Assembly (NCBI RefSeq): GCF_023476645.1 | Contig: NZ_JAMCOJ010000002.1 | Location: forward strand, 405,561-469,560 | DNA length: 64,000 nt | Origin: Cellulophaga sp. 20_2_10 | Lineage (GTDB): Bacteria > Bacteroidota > Bacteroidia > Flavobacteriales > Flavobacteriaceae | Reading direction: 5' to 3' | Shown here: positions 35,691 through 45,892 of the stretch, piece after piece | Layout: each line of letters begins with the position of its first letter | Numbering within the stretch: position 1 is the first letter of the stretch | Made by a program: the position numbers and the translations under genes | The notes under the pieces: generated by a model | The model's database searches: none | Seen by the model: the letters and a program-made list of their open reading frames with translations, nothing else | Told to the model about the DNA's origin: nothing

Positions 35691-37619
35691 ATGGAAAGAA
35701 GAAAGTTTTTTAAAACAAGTACAAAAGGGGTATTAGCAGCTAGTATGTTGCCAATAGTAGGGGAGTTAACAGCGCAAACATCACACACAGAAGATGTAGC
35801 TGCTCCTAACTGGAATACAGATGCAGACGGACAACAATTTCATTTAAATAGAAAAAAAACAATTACAGCAGATGTTGTTGTAGTTGGTGCTGGTATGGCA
35901 GGTATTTGCGCCGCAGTATCTTCTGCAAGAATGGGGAATAAAACAGTTTTAATACAAGACAGACCAGTACTGGGTGGTAATGCCTCTAGTGAAATTAGAG
36001 TAACCGTAAACGGCGTACAGAGTTTAAAAAATAAACATATTGTAGAAAGAGAAACAGGTGTCTTAGAAGAAATGCTTATTGAAAATTGGCATTTTAACGA
36101 GCAAGAATCTTATCCTGTTTGGGACCACGTTTTGTATGATTTTGTTAAGAGAGAAAAGAATTTAGAACTGTTTTTAAATACACAGGCGTATGATGTGGTT
36201 AAAGATGGCGATAAAATAAAATCTGTTTTTGCTAGGCAAACTACAACAGAAATGGCATATACCTTTAATGCAGATGTATTTATAGATTCTTCTGGTGACG
36301 GTTTTATGGCTGCAATGGCCGGAGCAGAATACAGAATTGGTAGAGAAGGTAAAGAGGAATTTGGAGAGTCTTTTGCCCCAGATGTGCCAGATAATTGGGT
36401 AATGGGAGATTGTATTATGATGGTGACCAAGGATATGGGCAGACCAATTAAATTTAATCCGCCAGCATATGCAATTCCGTTTGACTCAGAAACTGCTTTT
36501 AAGGATAAACATCGTAAAATTAAACAAGTTAAAGAAGGCTTTTGGTGGGTAGAAATTGGTAGTAATAATGATATTATTGGCGAGAGAGAAGAAATAAAAC
36601 ACAAACTGCTAGCACGTTTTTATGGGGTTTGGGATCATATAAAAAATTCAGGTAATTTTCCTGAAGCTGAAAATATAGCTTTAGATTGGATAGGTTCTGT
36701 ACCTGGCCGTAGAGAATCTCGTAGGTTTATGGGAGATTATATTTTAACGCAACCAGATATGGAAGAATACCGTCATTTTAATGATACTGTTGCCTATGGT
36801 GGCTGGTCTTTAGATGAGCACTGTCCGGGCGGCATAGAAAATTTAACCGAGCCAGCTAGTTATTTTCATTCTAGGTTTGAGCAGGTTTATGAGATTCCTT
36901 TTCGTTGCTTGTACTCTAAAAATGTAAGTAATTTAATGATGGCTGGGCGTAATGTAAGTGTATCGCATATGGCATTATCATCATCACGTATTATTGCCAC
37001 ATGTGCATTAATGGGGCAAGCCGTAGGTACAGCTTCTGCTTTGTGTGTACAGCATAAAGCTACACCTAGAGAAATAGGTGAAAAGTATATAAATGATTTG
37101 CAAGAGCAGTTGTTAAGAGACGATTCTTACCTGCCTAACAGACCTGCAAATGATAAAAATGACAAAGCAAAACAAGCAAGTGTAATCTTTGGTTCTTCTA
37201 CAATATCTGGTGATGTAAAAAACTTGGTAGATGGTGTTGGTAGAGATGAGGTAGAAAAAATACACCATTGGCAAGCAGATGGTTTGCAGGCAGAATTACA
37301 GTTAGAATGGAAAAAGAATATAGATTTATCTAGTGTAGAGTTTAAGTTTGATACCAATTTGCAACGTAAAATGATGATGCATAAAAATCCGGCTAAAAAT
37401 AAAGGCCAGGTTATTGGTGTACCGCCAGAATTGGTAAAATCTTTTACGGTAGAAGCAAGAGAAAAAGGAAGTTGGAAAACCATTGCTGAAGTTAAAGACA
37501 ATAGAACACGTTTGGTGAAAGTTAATTTTAGTACATTAAAAACCAACGCAATACGTGTTACATTTAATGATACACATGGCGACCCTAATATTAAACTTTT
37601 TGAAGTTCGTTGTTATTAA
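35691..37619 (+). CDS. Tat-exported FAD-dependent oxidoreductase
   Basis: This 642-residue protein opens with a twin-arginine signal (ERRKFFKTSTKG, cleavage near ELTAQT), so it should be exported folded with its cofactor. An FAD-binding Rossmann motif follows (VVVVGAGMAGICAAVSSARMG, about 63-83), then VLIQDRPVLGGNASSEIRV and the second FAD contact LMMAGRNVSVSH. This is the FAD_oxidored (PF12831) type found beside many Bacteroidota glycan loci. About 150 C-terminal residues (from about 490) look like a separate beta-rich domain. The substrate is unknown; oxidation of a sugar hydroxyl is a possibility. The stop overlaps the start of the next gene by one base, so the two are coupled. Confidence 0.85.
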   Translation: MERRKFFKTSTKGVLAASMLPIVGELTAQTSHTEDVAAPNWNTDADGQQFHLNRKKTITADVVVVGAGMAGICAAVSSARMGNKTVLIQDRPVLGGNASSEIRVTVNGVQSLKNKHIVERETGVLEEMLIENWHFNEQESYPVWDHVLYDFVKREKNLELFLNTQAYDVVKDGDKIKSVFARQTTTEMAYTFNADVFIDSSGDGFMAAMAGAEYRIGREGKEEFGESFAPDVPDNWVMGDCIMMVTKDMGRPIKFNPPAYAIPFDSETAFKDKHRKIKQVKEGFWWVEIGSNNDIIGEREEIKHKLLARFYGVWDHIKNSGNFPEAENIALDWIGSVPGRRESRRFMGDYILTQPDMEEYRHFNDTVAYGGWSLDEHCPGGIENLTEPASYFHSRFEQVYEIPFRCLYSKNVSNLMMAGRNVSVSHMALSSSRIIATCALMGQAVGTASALCVQHKATPREIGEKYINDLQEQLLRDDSYLPNRPANDKNDKAKQASVIFGSSTISGDVKNLVDGVGRDEVEKIHHWQADGLQAELQLEWKKNIDLSSVEFKFDTNLQRKMMMHKNPAKNKGQVIGVPPELVKSFTVEAREKGSWKTIAEVKDNRTRLVKVNFSTLKTNAIRVTFNDTHGDPNIKLFEVRCY

Positions 37620-38761
37620 TGTTTTTACGATATACATACATAGTCACAGTTGCTTTTTTAGCGCTTTTATTTACTGATAAAAGTGCTAAAACGCATTTGG
37701 CGCAATCGAAAAACGAAATAAAACACCACATAAAAGTCCACCATCCTGGTAAAGGACAAAATAATATTGAAGATGCAGTACTTGTAGAAGTAAAAGGTAA
37801 AAACAACTTACCGGTATCTTATTATATGGATGTAGAATCTGTAATTTGTTACGAGAACTTGTGTAAAATTGTTCCAGTGCGTATTATTTGGAACACTATT
37901 GGCGAGTACCAAAAATATGAGCTAGCAGAAGGTGTAGCTTTAGAAAAGTATGAGGGAGAACCATATGCAGAAGAAGATTATAGTAAAACACAAAAAATAC
38001 TTTTAGATGGTGACTCACCTTTTAAAAGCATTAGAATAGATGAAATTTTAACAACCGTAAAGTCGCACGATATTGTAGACGCTGTTGCAGGCGAAACCTT
38101 GTTAGAGTTAAACGAAGAAGATACTGTTCACGGCGCGTCCTTAACATGTTATACGCTTTGGCATTGGGCACACGGCCCTGTTGTAGATAAAATAAAAGAG
38201 GTAACAGCTTCTAATTTTTCAAGCAAGGAATATGTTGCTTATTTAAATAGTGGTAATCGTCAAAAACAATTATTTGCTATAGCTCAGTTAGAAAATAAAA
38301 AAATCTATACTAAAAATGTATTAGTAGCCTTAGAAAAGCAAACGCTTGCGGCTAATGAGCTTATTCGTTCTTCAATTCAATATCTAGAGAAAAGCGAGCC
38401 AACGGTATATACATCAACCTTAAAAACTTTTTTGCAAGAAGGTAATGATGTGTTAAGTGTTGCAAGTTTGCAATCTTTACTAAACTCAAAAGTACCGGTA
38501 ACAAGCAACTACGTAACAAGTTTAAGTAAGCTGTTATCTAAGGAAGTAACGTACCAAGAGGTAACCTTATTTATTAGGCTTTTAAAGCAACAAAAAAATG
38601 CTTTATATAGTACGGAATTGGTGGCTAACTTTATACCGCTTTTGCAAAAGGATATTCTTATATCTAGAAATGTATATTGGTTTTTACAAGACCAGAATTT
38701 AACTGCATCACAAAAAAATACGCTTGCCAGCTTTGCTAAAAAGCATAAAAATCAACTTTAA
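37619..38761 (+). CDS. Uncharacterised secreted protein with helical repeats
   Basis: This 380-residue product starts at ATG 37619, which forms TAATG with the preceding stop; a TTG nine bases earlier is a less likely start. An N-terminal hydrophobic segment (about 4-20) may be a signal. The first half is beta-rich. It contains DIVDAVAGETLLELNEEDTV and GASLTCYTLWHWAHG, faintly like the DAVSGAT motif of FMN-binding domains. The second half (about 200-380) is a run of short helices resembling HEAT-type repeats. I recognise no family with certainty. Tight coupling to the FAD oxidoreductase suggests that the two form one redox system, perhaps with this protein as electron-transfer or scaffold partner. 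That is speculation. Confidence 0.7.
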   Translation: MFLRYTYIVTVAFLALLFTDKSAKTHLAQSKNEIKHHIKVHHPGKGQNNIEDAVLVEVKGKNNLPVSYYMDVESVICYENLCKIVPVRIIWNTIGEYQKYELAEGVALEKYEGEPYAEEDYSKTQKILLDGDSPFKSIRIDEILTTVKSHDIVDAVAGETLLELNEEDTVHGASLTCYTLWHWAHGPVVDKIKEVTASNFSSKEYVAYLNSGNRQKQLFAIAQLENKKIYTKNVLVALEKQTLAANELIRSSIQYLEKSEPTVYTSTLKTFLQEGNDVLSVASLQSLLNSKVPVTSNYVTSLSKLLSKEVTYQEVTLFIRLLKQQKNALYSTELVANFIPLLQKDILISRNVYWFLQDQNLTASQKNTLASFAKKHKNQL

Positions 38762-38770
38762 AAAACCAGT

Positions 38771-40189
38771 ATGATCTCTTTTGTAATTTGTGTAGTAATT
38801 CTAGTACTTGGTTATTTTGTATACGGCAGCTATGTAGAAAAACAATTTGGTATAGATGTAAACCGTAAAACGCCAGCAATAACAAAGGAAGACGGTGTAG
38901 ATTTTGTACCGCTTAAACTGGGTAAAATATTTTTAATACAGTTTTTAAATATAGCAGGTTTAGGACCTATTTTTGGTGCTATATCTGGTGCACTTTGGGG
39001 ACCTGTAGCTTTTTTATGGATTACATTTGGGTGTATTTTTGGAGGCGTAGTACATGACTACTTTTCCGGAATGCTATCTATGCGTCACGGCGGACAAAGT
39101 ATACCTGAAATAGTGGGTAAATATTTGGGTAATGGTGTAAAGCATTTTATGAGAATTTTCGCCGTAGTACTGCTAGTTTTAGTGGGCGTGGTTTTTGTAA
39201 AAGGACCAGCAAGTATACTGCAGGAACTTACAGGTATTAGCGCATCTACAATGGTTATCGTTATATTTTTATACTACATTTTAGCCACTATGATCCCCAT
39301 AGACAAGCTTATTGGTAAAGTATACCCATTGTTTGGACTGTCTTTATTACTTATGGCTTTTGGTTTATTTGGAGCACTAGTTTTTCAAGATTTTACCATT
39401 CCAGAAATTACTTTTAGTACGTTAAAAAATATGCATTCAGATCCAGATACATTTCCTGTGTTTCCATTGGTATTTGTTACTATTGCTTGTGGTGCGGTAT
39501 CAGGATTTCATGCAACACAGTCGCCTTTAATGGCACGCTGTATTTCTAATGAGGCAGATGGTAAAAAAGTATTTGCTGGCGCCATGGTTACAGAAGGTAT
39601 TATAGCTTTAATCTGGGCAGCAGTAGCAATGTCATTTTTTGGTGGTGTTGGTCAGTTAGGAGAGGCAATGGCACAAGACGGACACAATGCAGCTTGGGTG
39701 GTAAATATAATTTGCAATACCATGCTGGGTAAAGTAGGTGGTATTTTAGCCGTATTTGGCGTAGTAGCAGCACCAATAACATCTGGAGATACTGCTTTTA
39801 GAAGTGCACGATTAACCATTGCGGATTCCTTTAAAATAAATCAGTCTAAACTATCTAAAAGATTGCTAGTTACCATACCACTTTTTGTTATTGCAGTAGT
39901 ACTTACCAAGGTAGATTTTGCCATTATATGGCGTTATTTTGGGTGGTCTAATCAGGTAATGGCAACTATAGTTTTATGGGCAGCAGCCGTTTATATGAAA
40001 AAACAAGGCAAAAAGACCTGGTTTATTCTTTTTCCGGCTGCATTTATGACTACTGTAGTGGTTACTTATATCTTGGTCGCGCCAGAAGGCTTTATGTTAA
40101 ATTACACCTTGTCTTATAGTTTAGGTATAGTGGTAGCATTATTTGTAACTGCGTGGTTTTTAATGTCTAAAAAAGTAGCTAAAGAATAG
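38771..40189 (+). CDS. CstA-family inner-membrane transporter (short form)
   Basis: This 472-residue integral membrane protein has about 12 to 13 hydrophobic helices. The family opening is GYFVYGSYVEKQFGID, then TPAITKEDGVDFVPLKLGKIFLIQFLNIAGLGPIFGAISG. The segment GAVSGFHATQSPLMARCISNEADG matches the conserved core. CstA relatives in Escherichia coli take up pyruvate or peptides under carbon starvation and are about 700 residues; the shorter form here lacks the C-terminal part. It begins 9 bp after the unknown protein and is probably co-transcribed with the FAD oxidoreductase. It may import or export a small acid made by that system. The cargo is unknown. Confidence 0.88.
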   Translation: MISFVICVVILVLGYFVYGSYVEKQFGIDVNRKTPAITKEDGVDFVPLKLGKIFLIQFLNIAGLGPIFGAISGALWGPVAFLWITFGCIFGGVVHDYFSGMLSMRHGGQSIPEIVGKYLGNGVKHFMRIFAVVLLVLVGVVFVKGPASILQELTGISASTMVIVIFLYYILATMIPIDKLIGKVYPLFGLSLLLMAFGLFGALVFQDFTIPEITFSTLKNMHSDPDTFPVFPLVFVTIACGAVSGFHATQSPLMARCISNEADGKKVFAGAMVTEGIIALIWAAVAMSFFGGVGQLGEAMAQDGHNAAWVVNIICNTMLGKVGGILAVFGVVAAPITSGDTAFRSARLTIADSFKINQSKLSKRLLVTIPLFVIAVVLTKVDFAIIWRYFGWSNQVMATIVLWAAAVYMKKQGKKTWFILFPAAFMTTVVVTYILVAPEGFMLNYTLSYSLGIVVALFVTAWFLMSKKVAKE

Positions 40190-40267
40190 GTAATTGACTT
40201 CCTTTTGCCTTTTTCTTATCGATTTAACGACTACGTTATAAAATATTTTTAAAGTGTAATTTATTGG

Positions 40268-40300
40268 TTTGTAGCATTCTGTACTAATATGCACATATTA
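40268..40300. promoter_or_regulatory. Candidate regulatory site upstream of susC2
   Basis: Two signals lie about 120-150 bp ahead of susC2. TTTGTAGCATT (40268-40278) is identical to an 11-mer in the susC1 control region. TAATATGCACATATTA (40285-40300) is a perfect palindrome with 7-bp arms. Binding by an HTCS is a guess; the rest of the 227-bp gap shows no gene. Confidence 0.4.
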
Positions 40301-40416
40301 TTTACCATTGAATACAAAAAAAAATAGAAAGTAGATACCTTCGATATCAGAAATAACATCAAATTAACAATCTCTGTTAAAAGGTGTTTAATTTTTATAA
40401 CAACTAAAACTTAAAA

Positions 40417-43400
40417 ATGAAAAAAAACAAACTCAAAAATGCTATGAGGTGGAAGTTGCCACTTTATGTGTTGTTGCTGTTGGTAGGTATTAGCGCTTAT
40501 GGGCAAAATACAACTATTACAGGTGTTATTAGTTCTACCGATGATGGTATGCCATTGTTAGGAGCTAATGTATTAGTAAAAGGTACAACAATAGGAGTTG
40601 TATCGGATTTTGATGGAAATTATAGTATTAACGCGCCAAGTGGTTCTACGACTTTGGTCTTTTCTTATATTGGTTTTAAAACCAAAGAGATAGCTATAAA
40701 TGGAAAAACAGCTATAAATATTTCTTTAGATTTAGACGCTGCTCAGTTAGATGAGGTTGTAATTATTGGTTATGGTACTTCTACCAAAAGAAAGATGGTA
40801 GGAGCTATATCTACTTTAGATAACGAAAAATTAGAGCAAACACCTTATATGAATGTGGGTGAGGCATTGCAAGGGCAAGTTGCTGGTCTTATTGTACAAA
40901 ATAATGGTGGTGGCCCAGGTGCTTCTCCGTCTGTGTCTATTCGTGGTGGCGGTAGTCCATTGTACGTAATAGATGGTGTTATCTTGGGAGAACAAGATTT
41001 TAATGCAATTAACTCAAACGATATAGAATCTATTAGCTTCTTAAAAGATGCTTCTGCAACAGCAGTATATGGTTCTAGAGCAGGTAATGGTATTGTACTA
41101 GTTACAACCAAAAGAGGTAAAGATGGTAAAATGAATATTAACTATTCTTACAACTACCAAATTAGTGAACCTACTGTTTTACCAGAGCAAATGAACTCTT
41201 ACCAGTATGCGCAAGTGCAAAATGCAGCTAGTGCTTTTGAGGGGTTACCAGTACCGTATTCAAATGCGCAATTAGAAACAATACGTAACCATTCTGATTT
41301 AGATACGTATCCAGATAACAACTGGTTAGATTTAACCTTAAAAGATTATGCTCCAGAGCAACGTCATAATTTATCTTTAAATGGAGGTAATGAAAAATCG
41401 AACTACTTTGTTTCTTTAGGGTATGTAGACCAAGGCGGAATTTTAAAAGAAGACGTTGTAAACTACGAACGTTTTAACATAAGAAGTAACCTTACTACTA
41501 ATTTTGAAAAAATTGGTTTAGAGGTGGGTTTAAATGTAAATGCCAGTTTAGAAAAATACGAGGAACCTTATGCAGGTATGTTTAGTATTTGGCGTGCTGC
41601 AAACCAAAATACAAGTGCTCTTTATAGAGCATATAATTTAGATGGTACCCTAGCAGGTGGAGGTAATGGCGATAACCCATTGGCATTAATAGATCCGGAT
41701 GAAGGGTACAACAGAACAAGAGATAAATTTATAAACACACAGTTAAGTCTTAAATGGCAAGTACCTGGTGTAGAGGGTTTAAAAATTGGCGCAATGGCCA
41801 ACTACAGAGATGGTGATGGTTGGGGTAAATTATGGGAGTACAATGTACCGCTTTATATGCAAGACGGTTCTTTAGCTCCACAAAAAGCACCAGCATTAAG
41901 TCAGTCATCATATTACAATACAAGTACGTATTTAGAAACGAGTATAGCTTACGGGCGTACTTTTGGCGTACACGGTATAGATGCTACTTTTGTGTATAAC
42001 CAAGGAAATAATTTTGCAGCAAACTTAGGAGCTTCTCGTAGAGATTATATTTCTGGTGCAGTAGACCAGTTATTTGCAGGGCCAGCTATTGGTAAAGATA
42101 ATGATGGTAGTGAAAGAGAAGGAGCTAATGCAGGTTATGTATTTAGATTAAAGTACGATTATGATTATAAGTACATTTTAGAATTAAGTGGTCGTTATGA
42201 TGGTAATGATAACTTTACAGAAAAGAAGCGTTGGGGATTTTTTCCGGCATTCTCATTTGCGTGGAATGTTACAGAGGAAGATTTTATGCAATCACTTAAA
42301 GAAAAAAATATAATAAATTCTTTAAAACTAAGATCATCTTACGGTAAAACAGGGGTAACACAAGGTGTAAATAGGTTTGGTTATATTCCTGTTTATAACT
42401 TAGAAGCTAGTGCTTACACTATTGGTAATTCCTTAGTAAATGGATATTCTGAAGGTAATTTGGTTAAGCCAGAAGAACTTACGTGGTACACAAGAGAGTC
42501 TTTTAATTACGGATTAGATTTTTCTTCTATGGGTGATAAGTTAAGCGGTACTTTTGAATACTTTAATTACTTAACTACAGGCTTTTTGGTAAGTCCAAGA
42601 AATGTGTATTCTCAGCCTTTAGGAAAAGATTTACCACAAGTAAGGTCTAACTCTGCGCAACGTAGAGCAGGTTTTGAGCTTGGTTTACGATATAAAGGTG
42701 GTAAAGGAACAGATTTTCAGTATGAAGTTGGAGCAAACTATGCTTACTTTAATCAGCTATGGGAACAGTTAGATACAGAAGATCAAGCTACTTTATACAA
42801 CCCGTACACAAGACAAACACACCGTACAGATTACTGGCAAGGTGGTGCAGTATACCAAACAGATGGTTTATACCAAGGAAACGGTGATATTTTAAATACT
42901 CCAAGACTATTAAGTTCAACCGCAACTCAAGGCGGAGATATACGTTACGTAGATTCTAACGGAGATGGTAAAGTAGACGAGCAAGATAAAAGGTTATTAG
43001 GTAAATCTTCTGTACCACACGGAACTTACGGTATAGATTTTAAACTTAAATACAAAGGGTGGTCTATGTCTGGTTTGTTCCAAGGAACAGGAGATAGGTA
43101 TATTGGTTTTGATCGTTTTATAGCAGCAGAAGCAAAAAGATTAACGTATGTGTACCAGTTAGATTATTGGACACCTAACAATACAAATGCTTTATATCCT
43201 AGACCAATAACTAGTGTTGGGGTTAATGGTGGTAATAACGATATTATTAGTAATCCATCAGACTACTTCCTTAAAAACGCAAAGTATTTTAGACTTAAAA
43301 ATCTTCAATTAGGGTACGATTTTAAAAAGACATTATTAGCAGATGCAAAAGGCTTATCAACCTTTAGAATGTTTGTTAACGGAACCAATTTGTTTACTGT

Positions 43401-43515
43401 ATCTCCAGTAAAAGATTTCTTTGATCCGGAACAAGTACAAGGTAATGCTGGGGTAGTAAGTTATGGTTACCCAATACAACGTACATATTCTTTAGGTTTA
43501 ACTGTTGGATTTTAA
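40417..43515 (+). CDS. SusC/RagA-family TonB-dependent outer-membrane transporter (pair 2)
   Basis: This 1032-residue protein has a signal peptide (about 1-30, ending AYGQ). A carboxypeptidase-D-like domain (about 33-110) contains ITGVISSTDDGMPLLGANVLV. The TonB-box-like DEVVIIGYG lies near 112-120. The plug (about 125-235) contains SPLYVIDGVI and GSRAGNGIVLVTTKRG, and a full beta-barrel ends in SLGLTVGF. It is complete and of normal length. It is clearly a different lineage from SusC-1, so the two pairs may take up different fragments. It starts an operon with susD2 and a small lipoprotein, downstream of the CstA gene, with its own 227-bp control region. Confidence 0.95.
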   Translation: MKKNKLKNAMRWKLPLYVLLLLVGISAYGQNTTITGVISSTDDGMPLLGANVLVKGTTIGVVSDFDGNYSINAPSGSTTLVFSYIGFKTKEIAINGKTAINISLDLDAAQLDEVVIIGYGTSTKRKMVGAISTLDNEKLEQTPYMNVGEALQGQVAGLIVQNNGGGPGASPSVSIRGGGSPLYVIDGVILGEQDFNAINSNDIESISFLKDASATAVYGSRAGNGIVLVTTKRGKDGKMNINYSYNYQISEPTVLPEQMNSYQYAQVQNAASAFEGLPVPYSNAQLETIRNHSDLDTYPDNNWLDLTLKDYAPEQRHNLSLNGGNEKSNYFVSLGYVDQGGILKEDVVNYERFNIRSNLTTNFEKIGLEVGLNVNASLEKYEEPYAGMFSIWRAANQNTSALYRAYNLDGTLAGGGNGDNPLALIDPDEGYNRTRDKFINTQLSLKWQVPGVEGLKIGAMANYRDGDGWGKLWEYNVPLYMQDGSLAPQKAPALSQSSYYNTSTYLETSIAYGRTFGVHGIDATFVYNQGNNFAANLGASRRDYISGAVDQLFAGPAIGKDNDGSEREGANAGYVFRLKYDYDYKYILELSGRYDGNDNFTEKKRWGFFPAFSFAWNVTEEDFMQSLKEKNIINSLKLRSSYGKTGVTQGVNRFGYIPVYNLEASAYTIGNSLVNGYSEGNLVKPEELTWYTRESFNYGLDFSSMGDKLSGTFEYFNYLTTGFLVSPRNVYSQPLGKDLPQVRSNSAQRRAGFELGLRYKGGKGTDFQYEVGANYAYFNQLWEQLDTEDQATLYNPYTRQTHRTDYWQGGAVYQTDGLYQGNGDILNTPRLLSSTATQGGDIRYVDSNGDGKVDEQDKRLLGKSSVPHGTYGIDFKLKYKGWSMSGLFQGTGDRYIGFDRFIAAEAKRLTYVYQLDYWTPNNTNALYPRPITSVGVNGGNNDIISNPSDYFLKNAKYFRLKNLQLGYDFKKTLLADAKGLSTFRMFVNGTNLFTVSPVKDFFDPEQVQGNAGVVSYGYPIQRTYSLGLTVGF

Positions 43516-43534
43516 TAAAGTAAAAAAGTAAGCG

Positions 43535-45340
43535 ATGAAAAAAATATCGACATATATAATAATAGCAATACTAGGCTTCATTAATTTTTCATGTGATGAT
43601 GATCTTTTAGATACAAAACCTCTAGATAAGTATACAGAACTAGATGTTTGGAGCGATTTTAACTTAGCGCAAGGCTTTGTGTATAACACCTATGCATCTG
43701 TAATACCAGAACTAATGGTGAACCCATTAGATCCAGACCCAAAAGGTGGCGGAGCAGGTGTAGACGATTTTACAGATAATATGGTACTGGTAAAATCTAA
43801 CAAAGTGGCACTAGATTTAATGGATCAGTTTTATGATGCTGGTTGGGCAACAAACAACTCATACTACTTTTTTGGTAACGCACCTTTGGGTAAAAAAGCA
43901 CCTATAAAAAGAAATTCTTTTGAGGTTATTAGAGACTGTAATTTAATTATAGAAAAAGTAGCAGCATCTCAAGGAATACAAGAATCTGCTAAACCAGGTT
44001 TAATTGCACAAGGTAAAATGCTACGTGCTTTAATCTACTTTTCTAAAGCACGATTATTTGGTAAGTATGTTATTGTAGATAAGGTGTTAACAGAAGAAGA
44101 CAATTTAAAATTACCACGTTCTAAAACTATAAAAGAAACGTACGATTTTATTATAAAAGATTTACAAGCAGCAGCAGAAGATTTACCATTGGCTAATAAT
44201 GCAGAACCAGGTAGCTTAACAAAAGGTGCAGCATATGCATATTTAGCAGAAATTGCTTTACACGGTGCTGCTTATATAGAAACTGGTAAAGACGATTATT
44301 ACGCAATAGCTAAAAAAGCCAGTGAAGATTTAATTGGTTTAGGTTATGCTTTAGATGATGATTATGGTGCTGTTTTTAATAGTTATGATACCGCTTTAAA
44401 TTCTTCTGGTATTATTTTAGGATTGTATTCTAATATAGATGCAACCTTGTGTGTGCTAACGCCTATGCAACGTACAATGCCTAATATGGAAGTTGCAAAA
44501 ACAACGGGAACGCCACAATTAAAAGAATCGTTTTTAGGGTGGACAACCTGTATGCCTTCTGCAGACTTAGTAGATGATTATTTGGTAGAAGATACAGATG
44601 GTGTTGCTAAAAAATGGGATCAGACTTCATATTATCAAGACTACATAAATACAGGTGGGTTTTTATCTGAAGCTATTTATAATGAACATAGAGATGCTCG
44701 TTTTTTTGCATCAATAGTACAAGATTCATCTAAATTCTTTTCTAATACAGTAACTACAAGAGTAGGTGGTAATATGCACTATGCACAAAGTACTAAAGGT
44801 ACAGAGGCATCTACTATTTCCGGATACTTTTTACGTAAAGGTATTTATGAAAGTATAGAGGGCTATAAGTCTACAGTATTTACAGATCACCACCAAGTGG
44901 TTATGCGTTTGGGAAGAGCGTACTTAAATTATGCTGAGGTTTTATTGCGTTTAAACGATGTGTCTACGGCTGTAGAATACATAAACAAAACAAGAACGGT
45001 ACACGGTAAATTACCAGCACTATCTACAGGTATTACTAGCGCAGAAGCGTGGAATATGTATAAGATAGAGCGTAGAGTAGAATTGTTTTTTGAGAACGAT
45101 AGATACTGGTCTCTTTTACGTTGGGGTAAAGAAGATGGTGGCGGAGTAATACCAGAACTAAACGATAAGCAATACACGTATTTTGAAATTTCTGAAGACG
45201 GAAAATCTTTTGAAAGAAAACCAGTATTACTTAAAGTAGGGAACCAAAAGAAAAGGTTTAGCCCTAAGCGCTACTTGTTCCCTGTACCGCAAAACGAAAG
45301 AATTTTAAACGATTTACTAGACCAAAACCCAGGGTGGTAA
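43535..45340 (+). CDS. SusD/RagB-family glycan-binding lipoprotein (pair 2)
   Basis: This 601-residue lipoprotein has a signal ending GFINFSC (Cys20). It carries SusD-type helices (GLIAQGKMLRALIYFSKARLFGKYVIVDKVL, about 150-185) and the C-terminal RagB block (RLGRAYLNYAEVLLRLNDVSTAVEYIN, NMYKIERRVELFFENDRYWSLLRWGK, RYLFPVPQNERILN). It is longer than average for the family (about 500-550) and much longer than SusD-1, with extra loops that may shape the ligand site. It begins 19 bp after susC2. Placed next to a GH150-like gene and close to the sulfatases, it is the better candidate for capturing the sulfated galactan. Confidence 0.94.
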   Translation: MKKISTYIIIAILGFINFSCDDDLLDTKPLDKYTELDVWSDFNLAQGFVYNTYASVIPELMVNPLDPDPKGGGAGVDDFTDNMVLVKSNKVALDLMDQFYDAGWATNNSYYFFGNAPLGKKAPIKRNSFEVIRDCNLIIEKVAASQGIQESAKPGLIAQGKMLRALIYFSKARLFGKYVIVDKVLTEEDNLKLPRSKTIKETYDFIIKDLQAAAEDLPLANNAEPGSLTKGAAYAYLAEIALHGAAYIETGKDDYYAIAKKASEDLIGLGYALDDDYGAVFNSYDTALNSSGIILGLYSNIDATLCVLTPMQRTMPNMEVAKTTGTPQLKESFLGWTTCMPSADLVDDYLVEDTDGVAKKWDQTSYYQDYINTGGFLSEAIYNEHRDARFFASIVQDSSKFFSNTVTTRVGGNMHYAQSTKGTEASTISGYFLRKGIYESIEGYKSTVFTDHHQVVMRLGRAYLNYAEVLLRLNDVSTAVEYINKTRTVHGKLPALSTGITSAEAWNMYKIERRVELFFENDRYWSLLRWGKEDGGGVIPELNDKQYTYFEISEDGKSFERKPVLLKVGNQKKRFSPKRYLFPVPQNERILNDLLDQNPGW

Positions 45341-45368
45341 TCTACTAATAAATTAAAGTATACTTAAG

Positions 45369-45833
45369 ATGAAAACAATTATAAAATATATAACCGTACT
45401 AGTACTTTGCATCGTAAATACCTCTTGTTTAAAATCTGGTTTAGAAGATTTGCCTGCCTTTAGTGATGCAGAAATTACAAGTTTTAAGTTCGAGTATAGA
45501 TGGGTAGATAACGCTACAGAAAATAGTCAATTACAGGTAATACAATTGCCTACAGAAACTATAATTAATACAGATGATGCTATAATTAACTGTATTATAA
45601 CCGTACCAGCTGTTAACGCAGATTTTTCTGCTGCGGTAAGGGACAATGTTACACTGGCTGGCATTGTTGGATATACAGATATTTCTACGGCTGCTACCAT
45701 AGCACCAGTAGGTACTGCGCCAACACTTGGTAAAGTCGCAGATTTTAGTGCAGATACAATGGAGTATAAAGTTACAGCTGCAGATGACTCTAGTAAAGTT
45801 TGGACCTTAGTAATTTCTGATTTTATAAAGTAA
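45369..45833 (+). CDS. Small surface lipoprotein, DUF5018-like
   Basis: This 154-residue lipoprotein has a signal ending VNTSC (Cys20). It has one beta-sandwich-like domain with SDAEITSFKFEYRW near the start and a threonine- and alanine-rich middle, ending in DSSKVWTLVISDFIK. The opening and closing strands resemble the DUF5018-type domains found downstream of susC/susD genes. It probably sits on the cell surface as an auxiliary glycan-binding or scaffold protein (SusE/SusF position). It is the third gene of the susC2 operon, 28 bp after susD2, and is followed by a strong terminator. The function call is by position. Confidence 0.7.
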   Translation: MKTIIKYITVLVLCIVNTSCLKSGLEDLPAFSDAEITSFKFEYRWVDNATENSQLQVIQLPTETIINTDDAIINCIITVPAVNADFSAAVRDNVTLAGIVGYTDISTAATIAPVGTAPTLGKVADFSADTMEYKVTAADDSSKVWTLVISDFIK

Positions 45834-45892
45834 AAAATAAGAAGGTATTATGTTTGGAATTAGGAGCTGAACATATGTTTGTTATCTTGTAT

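Noticed and set aside
37610-37618. TTG start for the repeat protein after the FAD oxidoreductase
   Set aside because: ATG at 37619 forms the common TAATG coupling, and the three extra residues add nothing.
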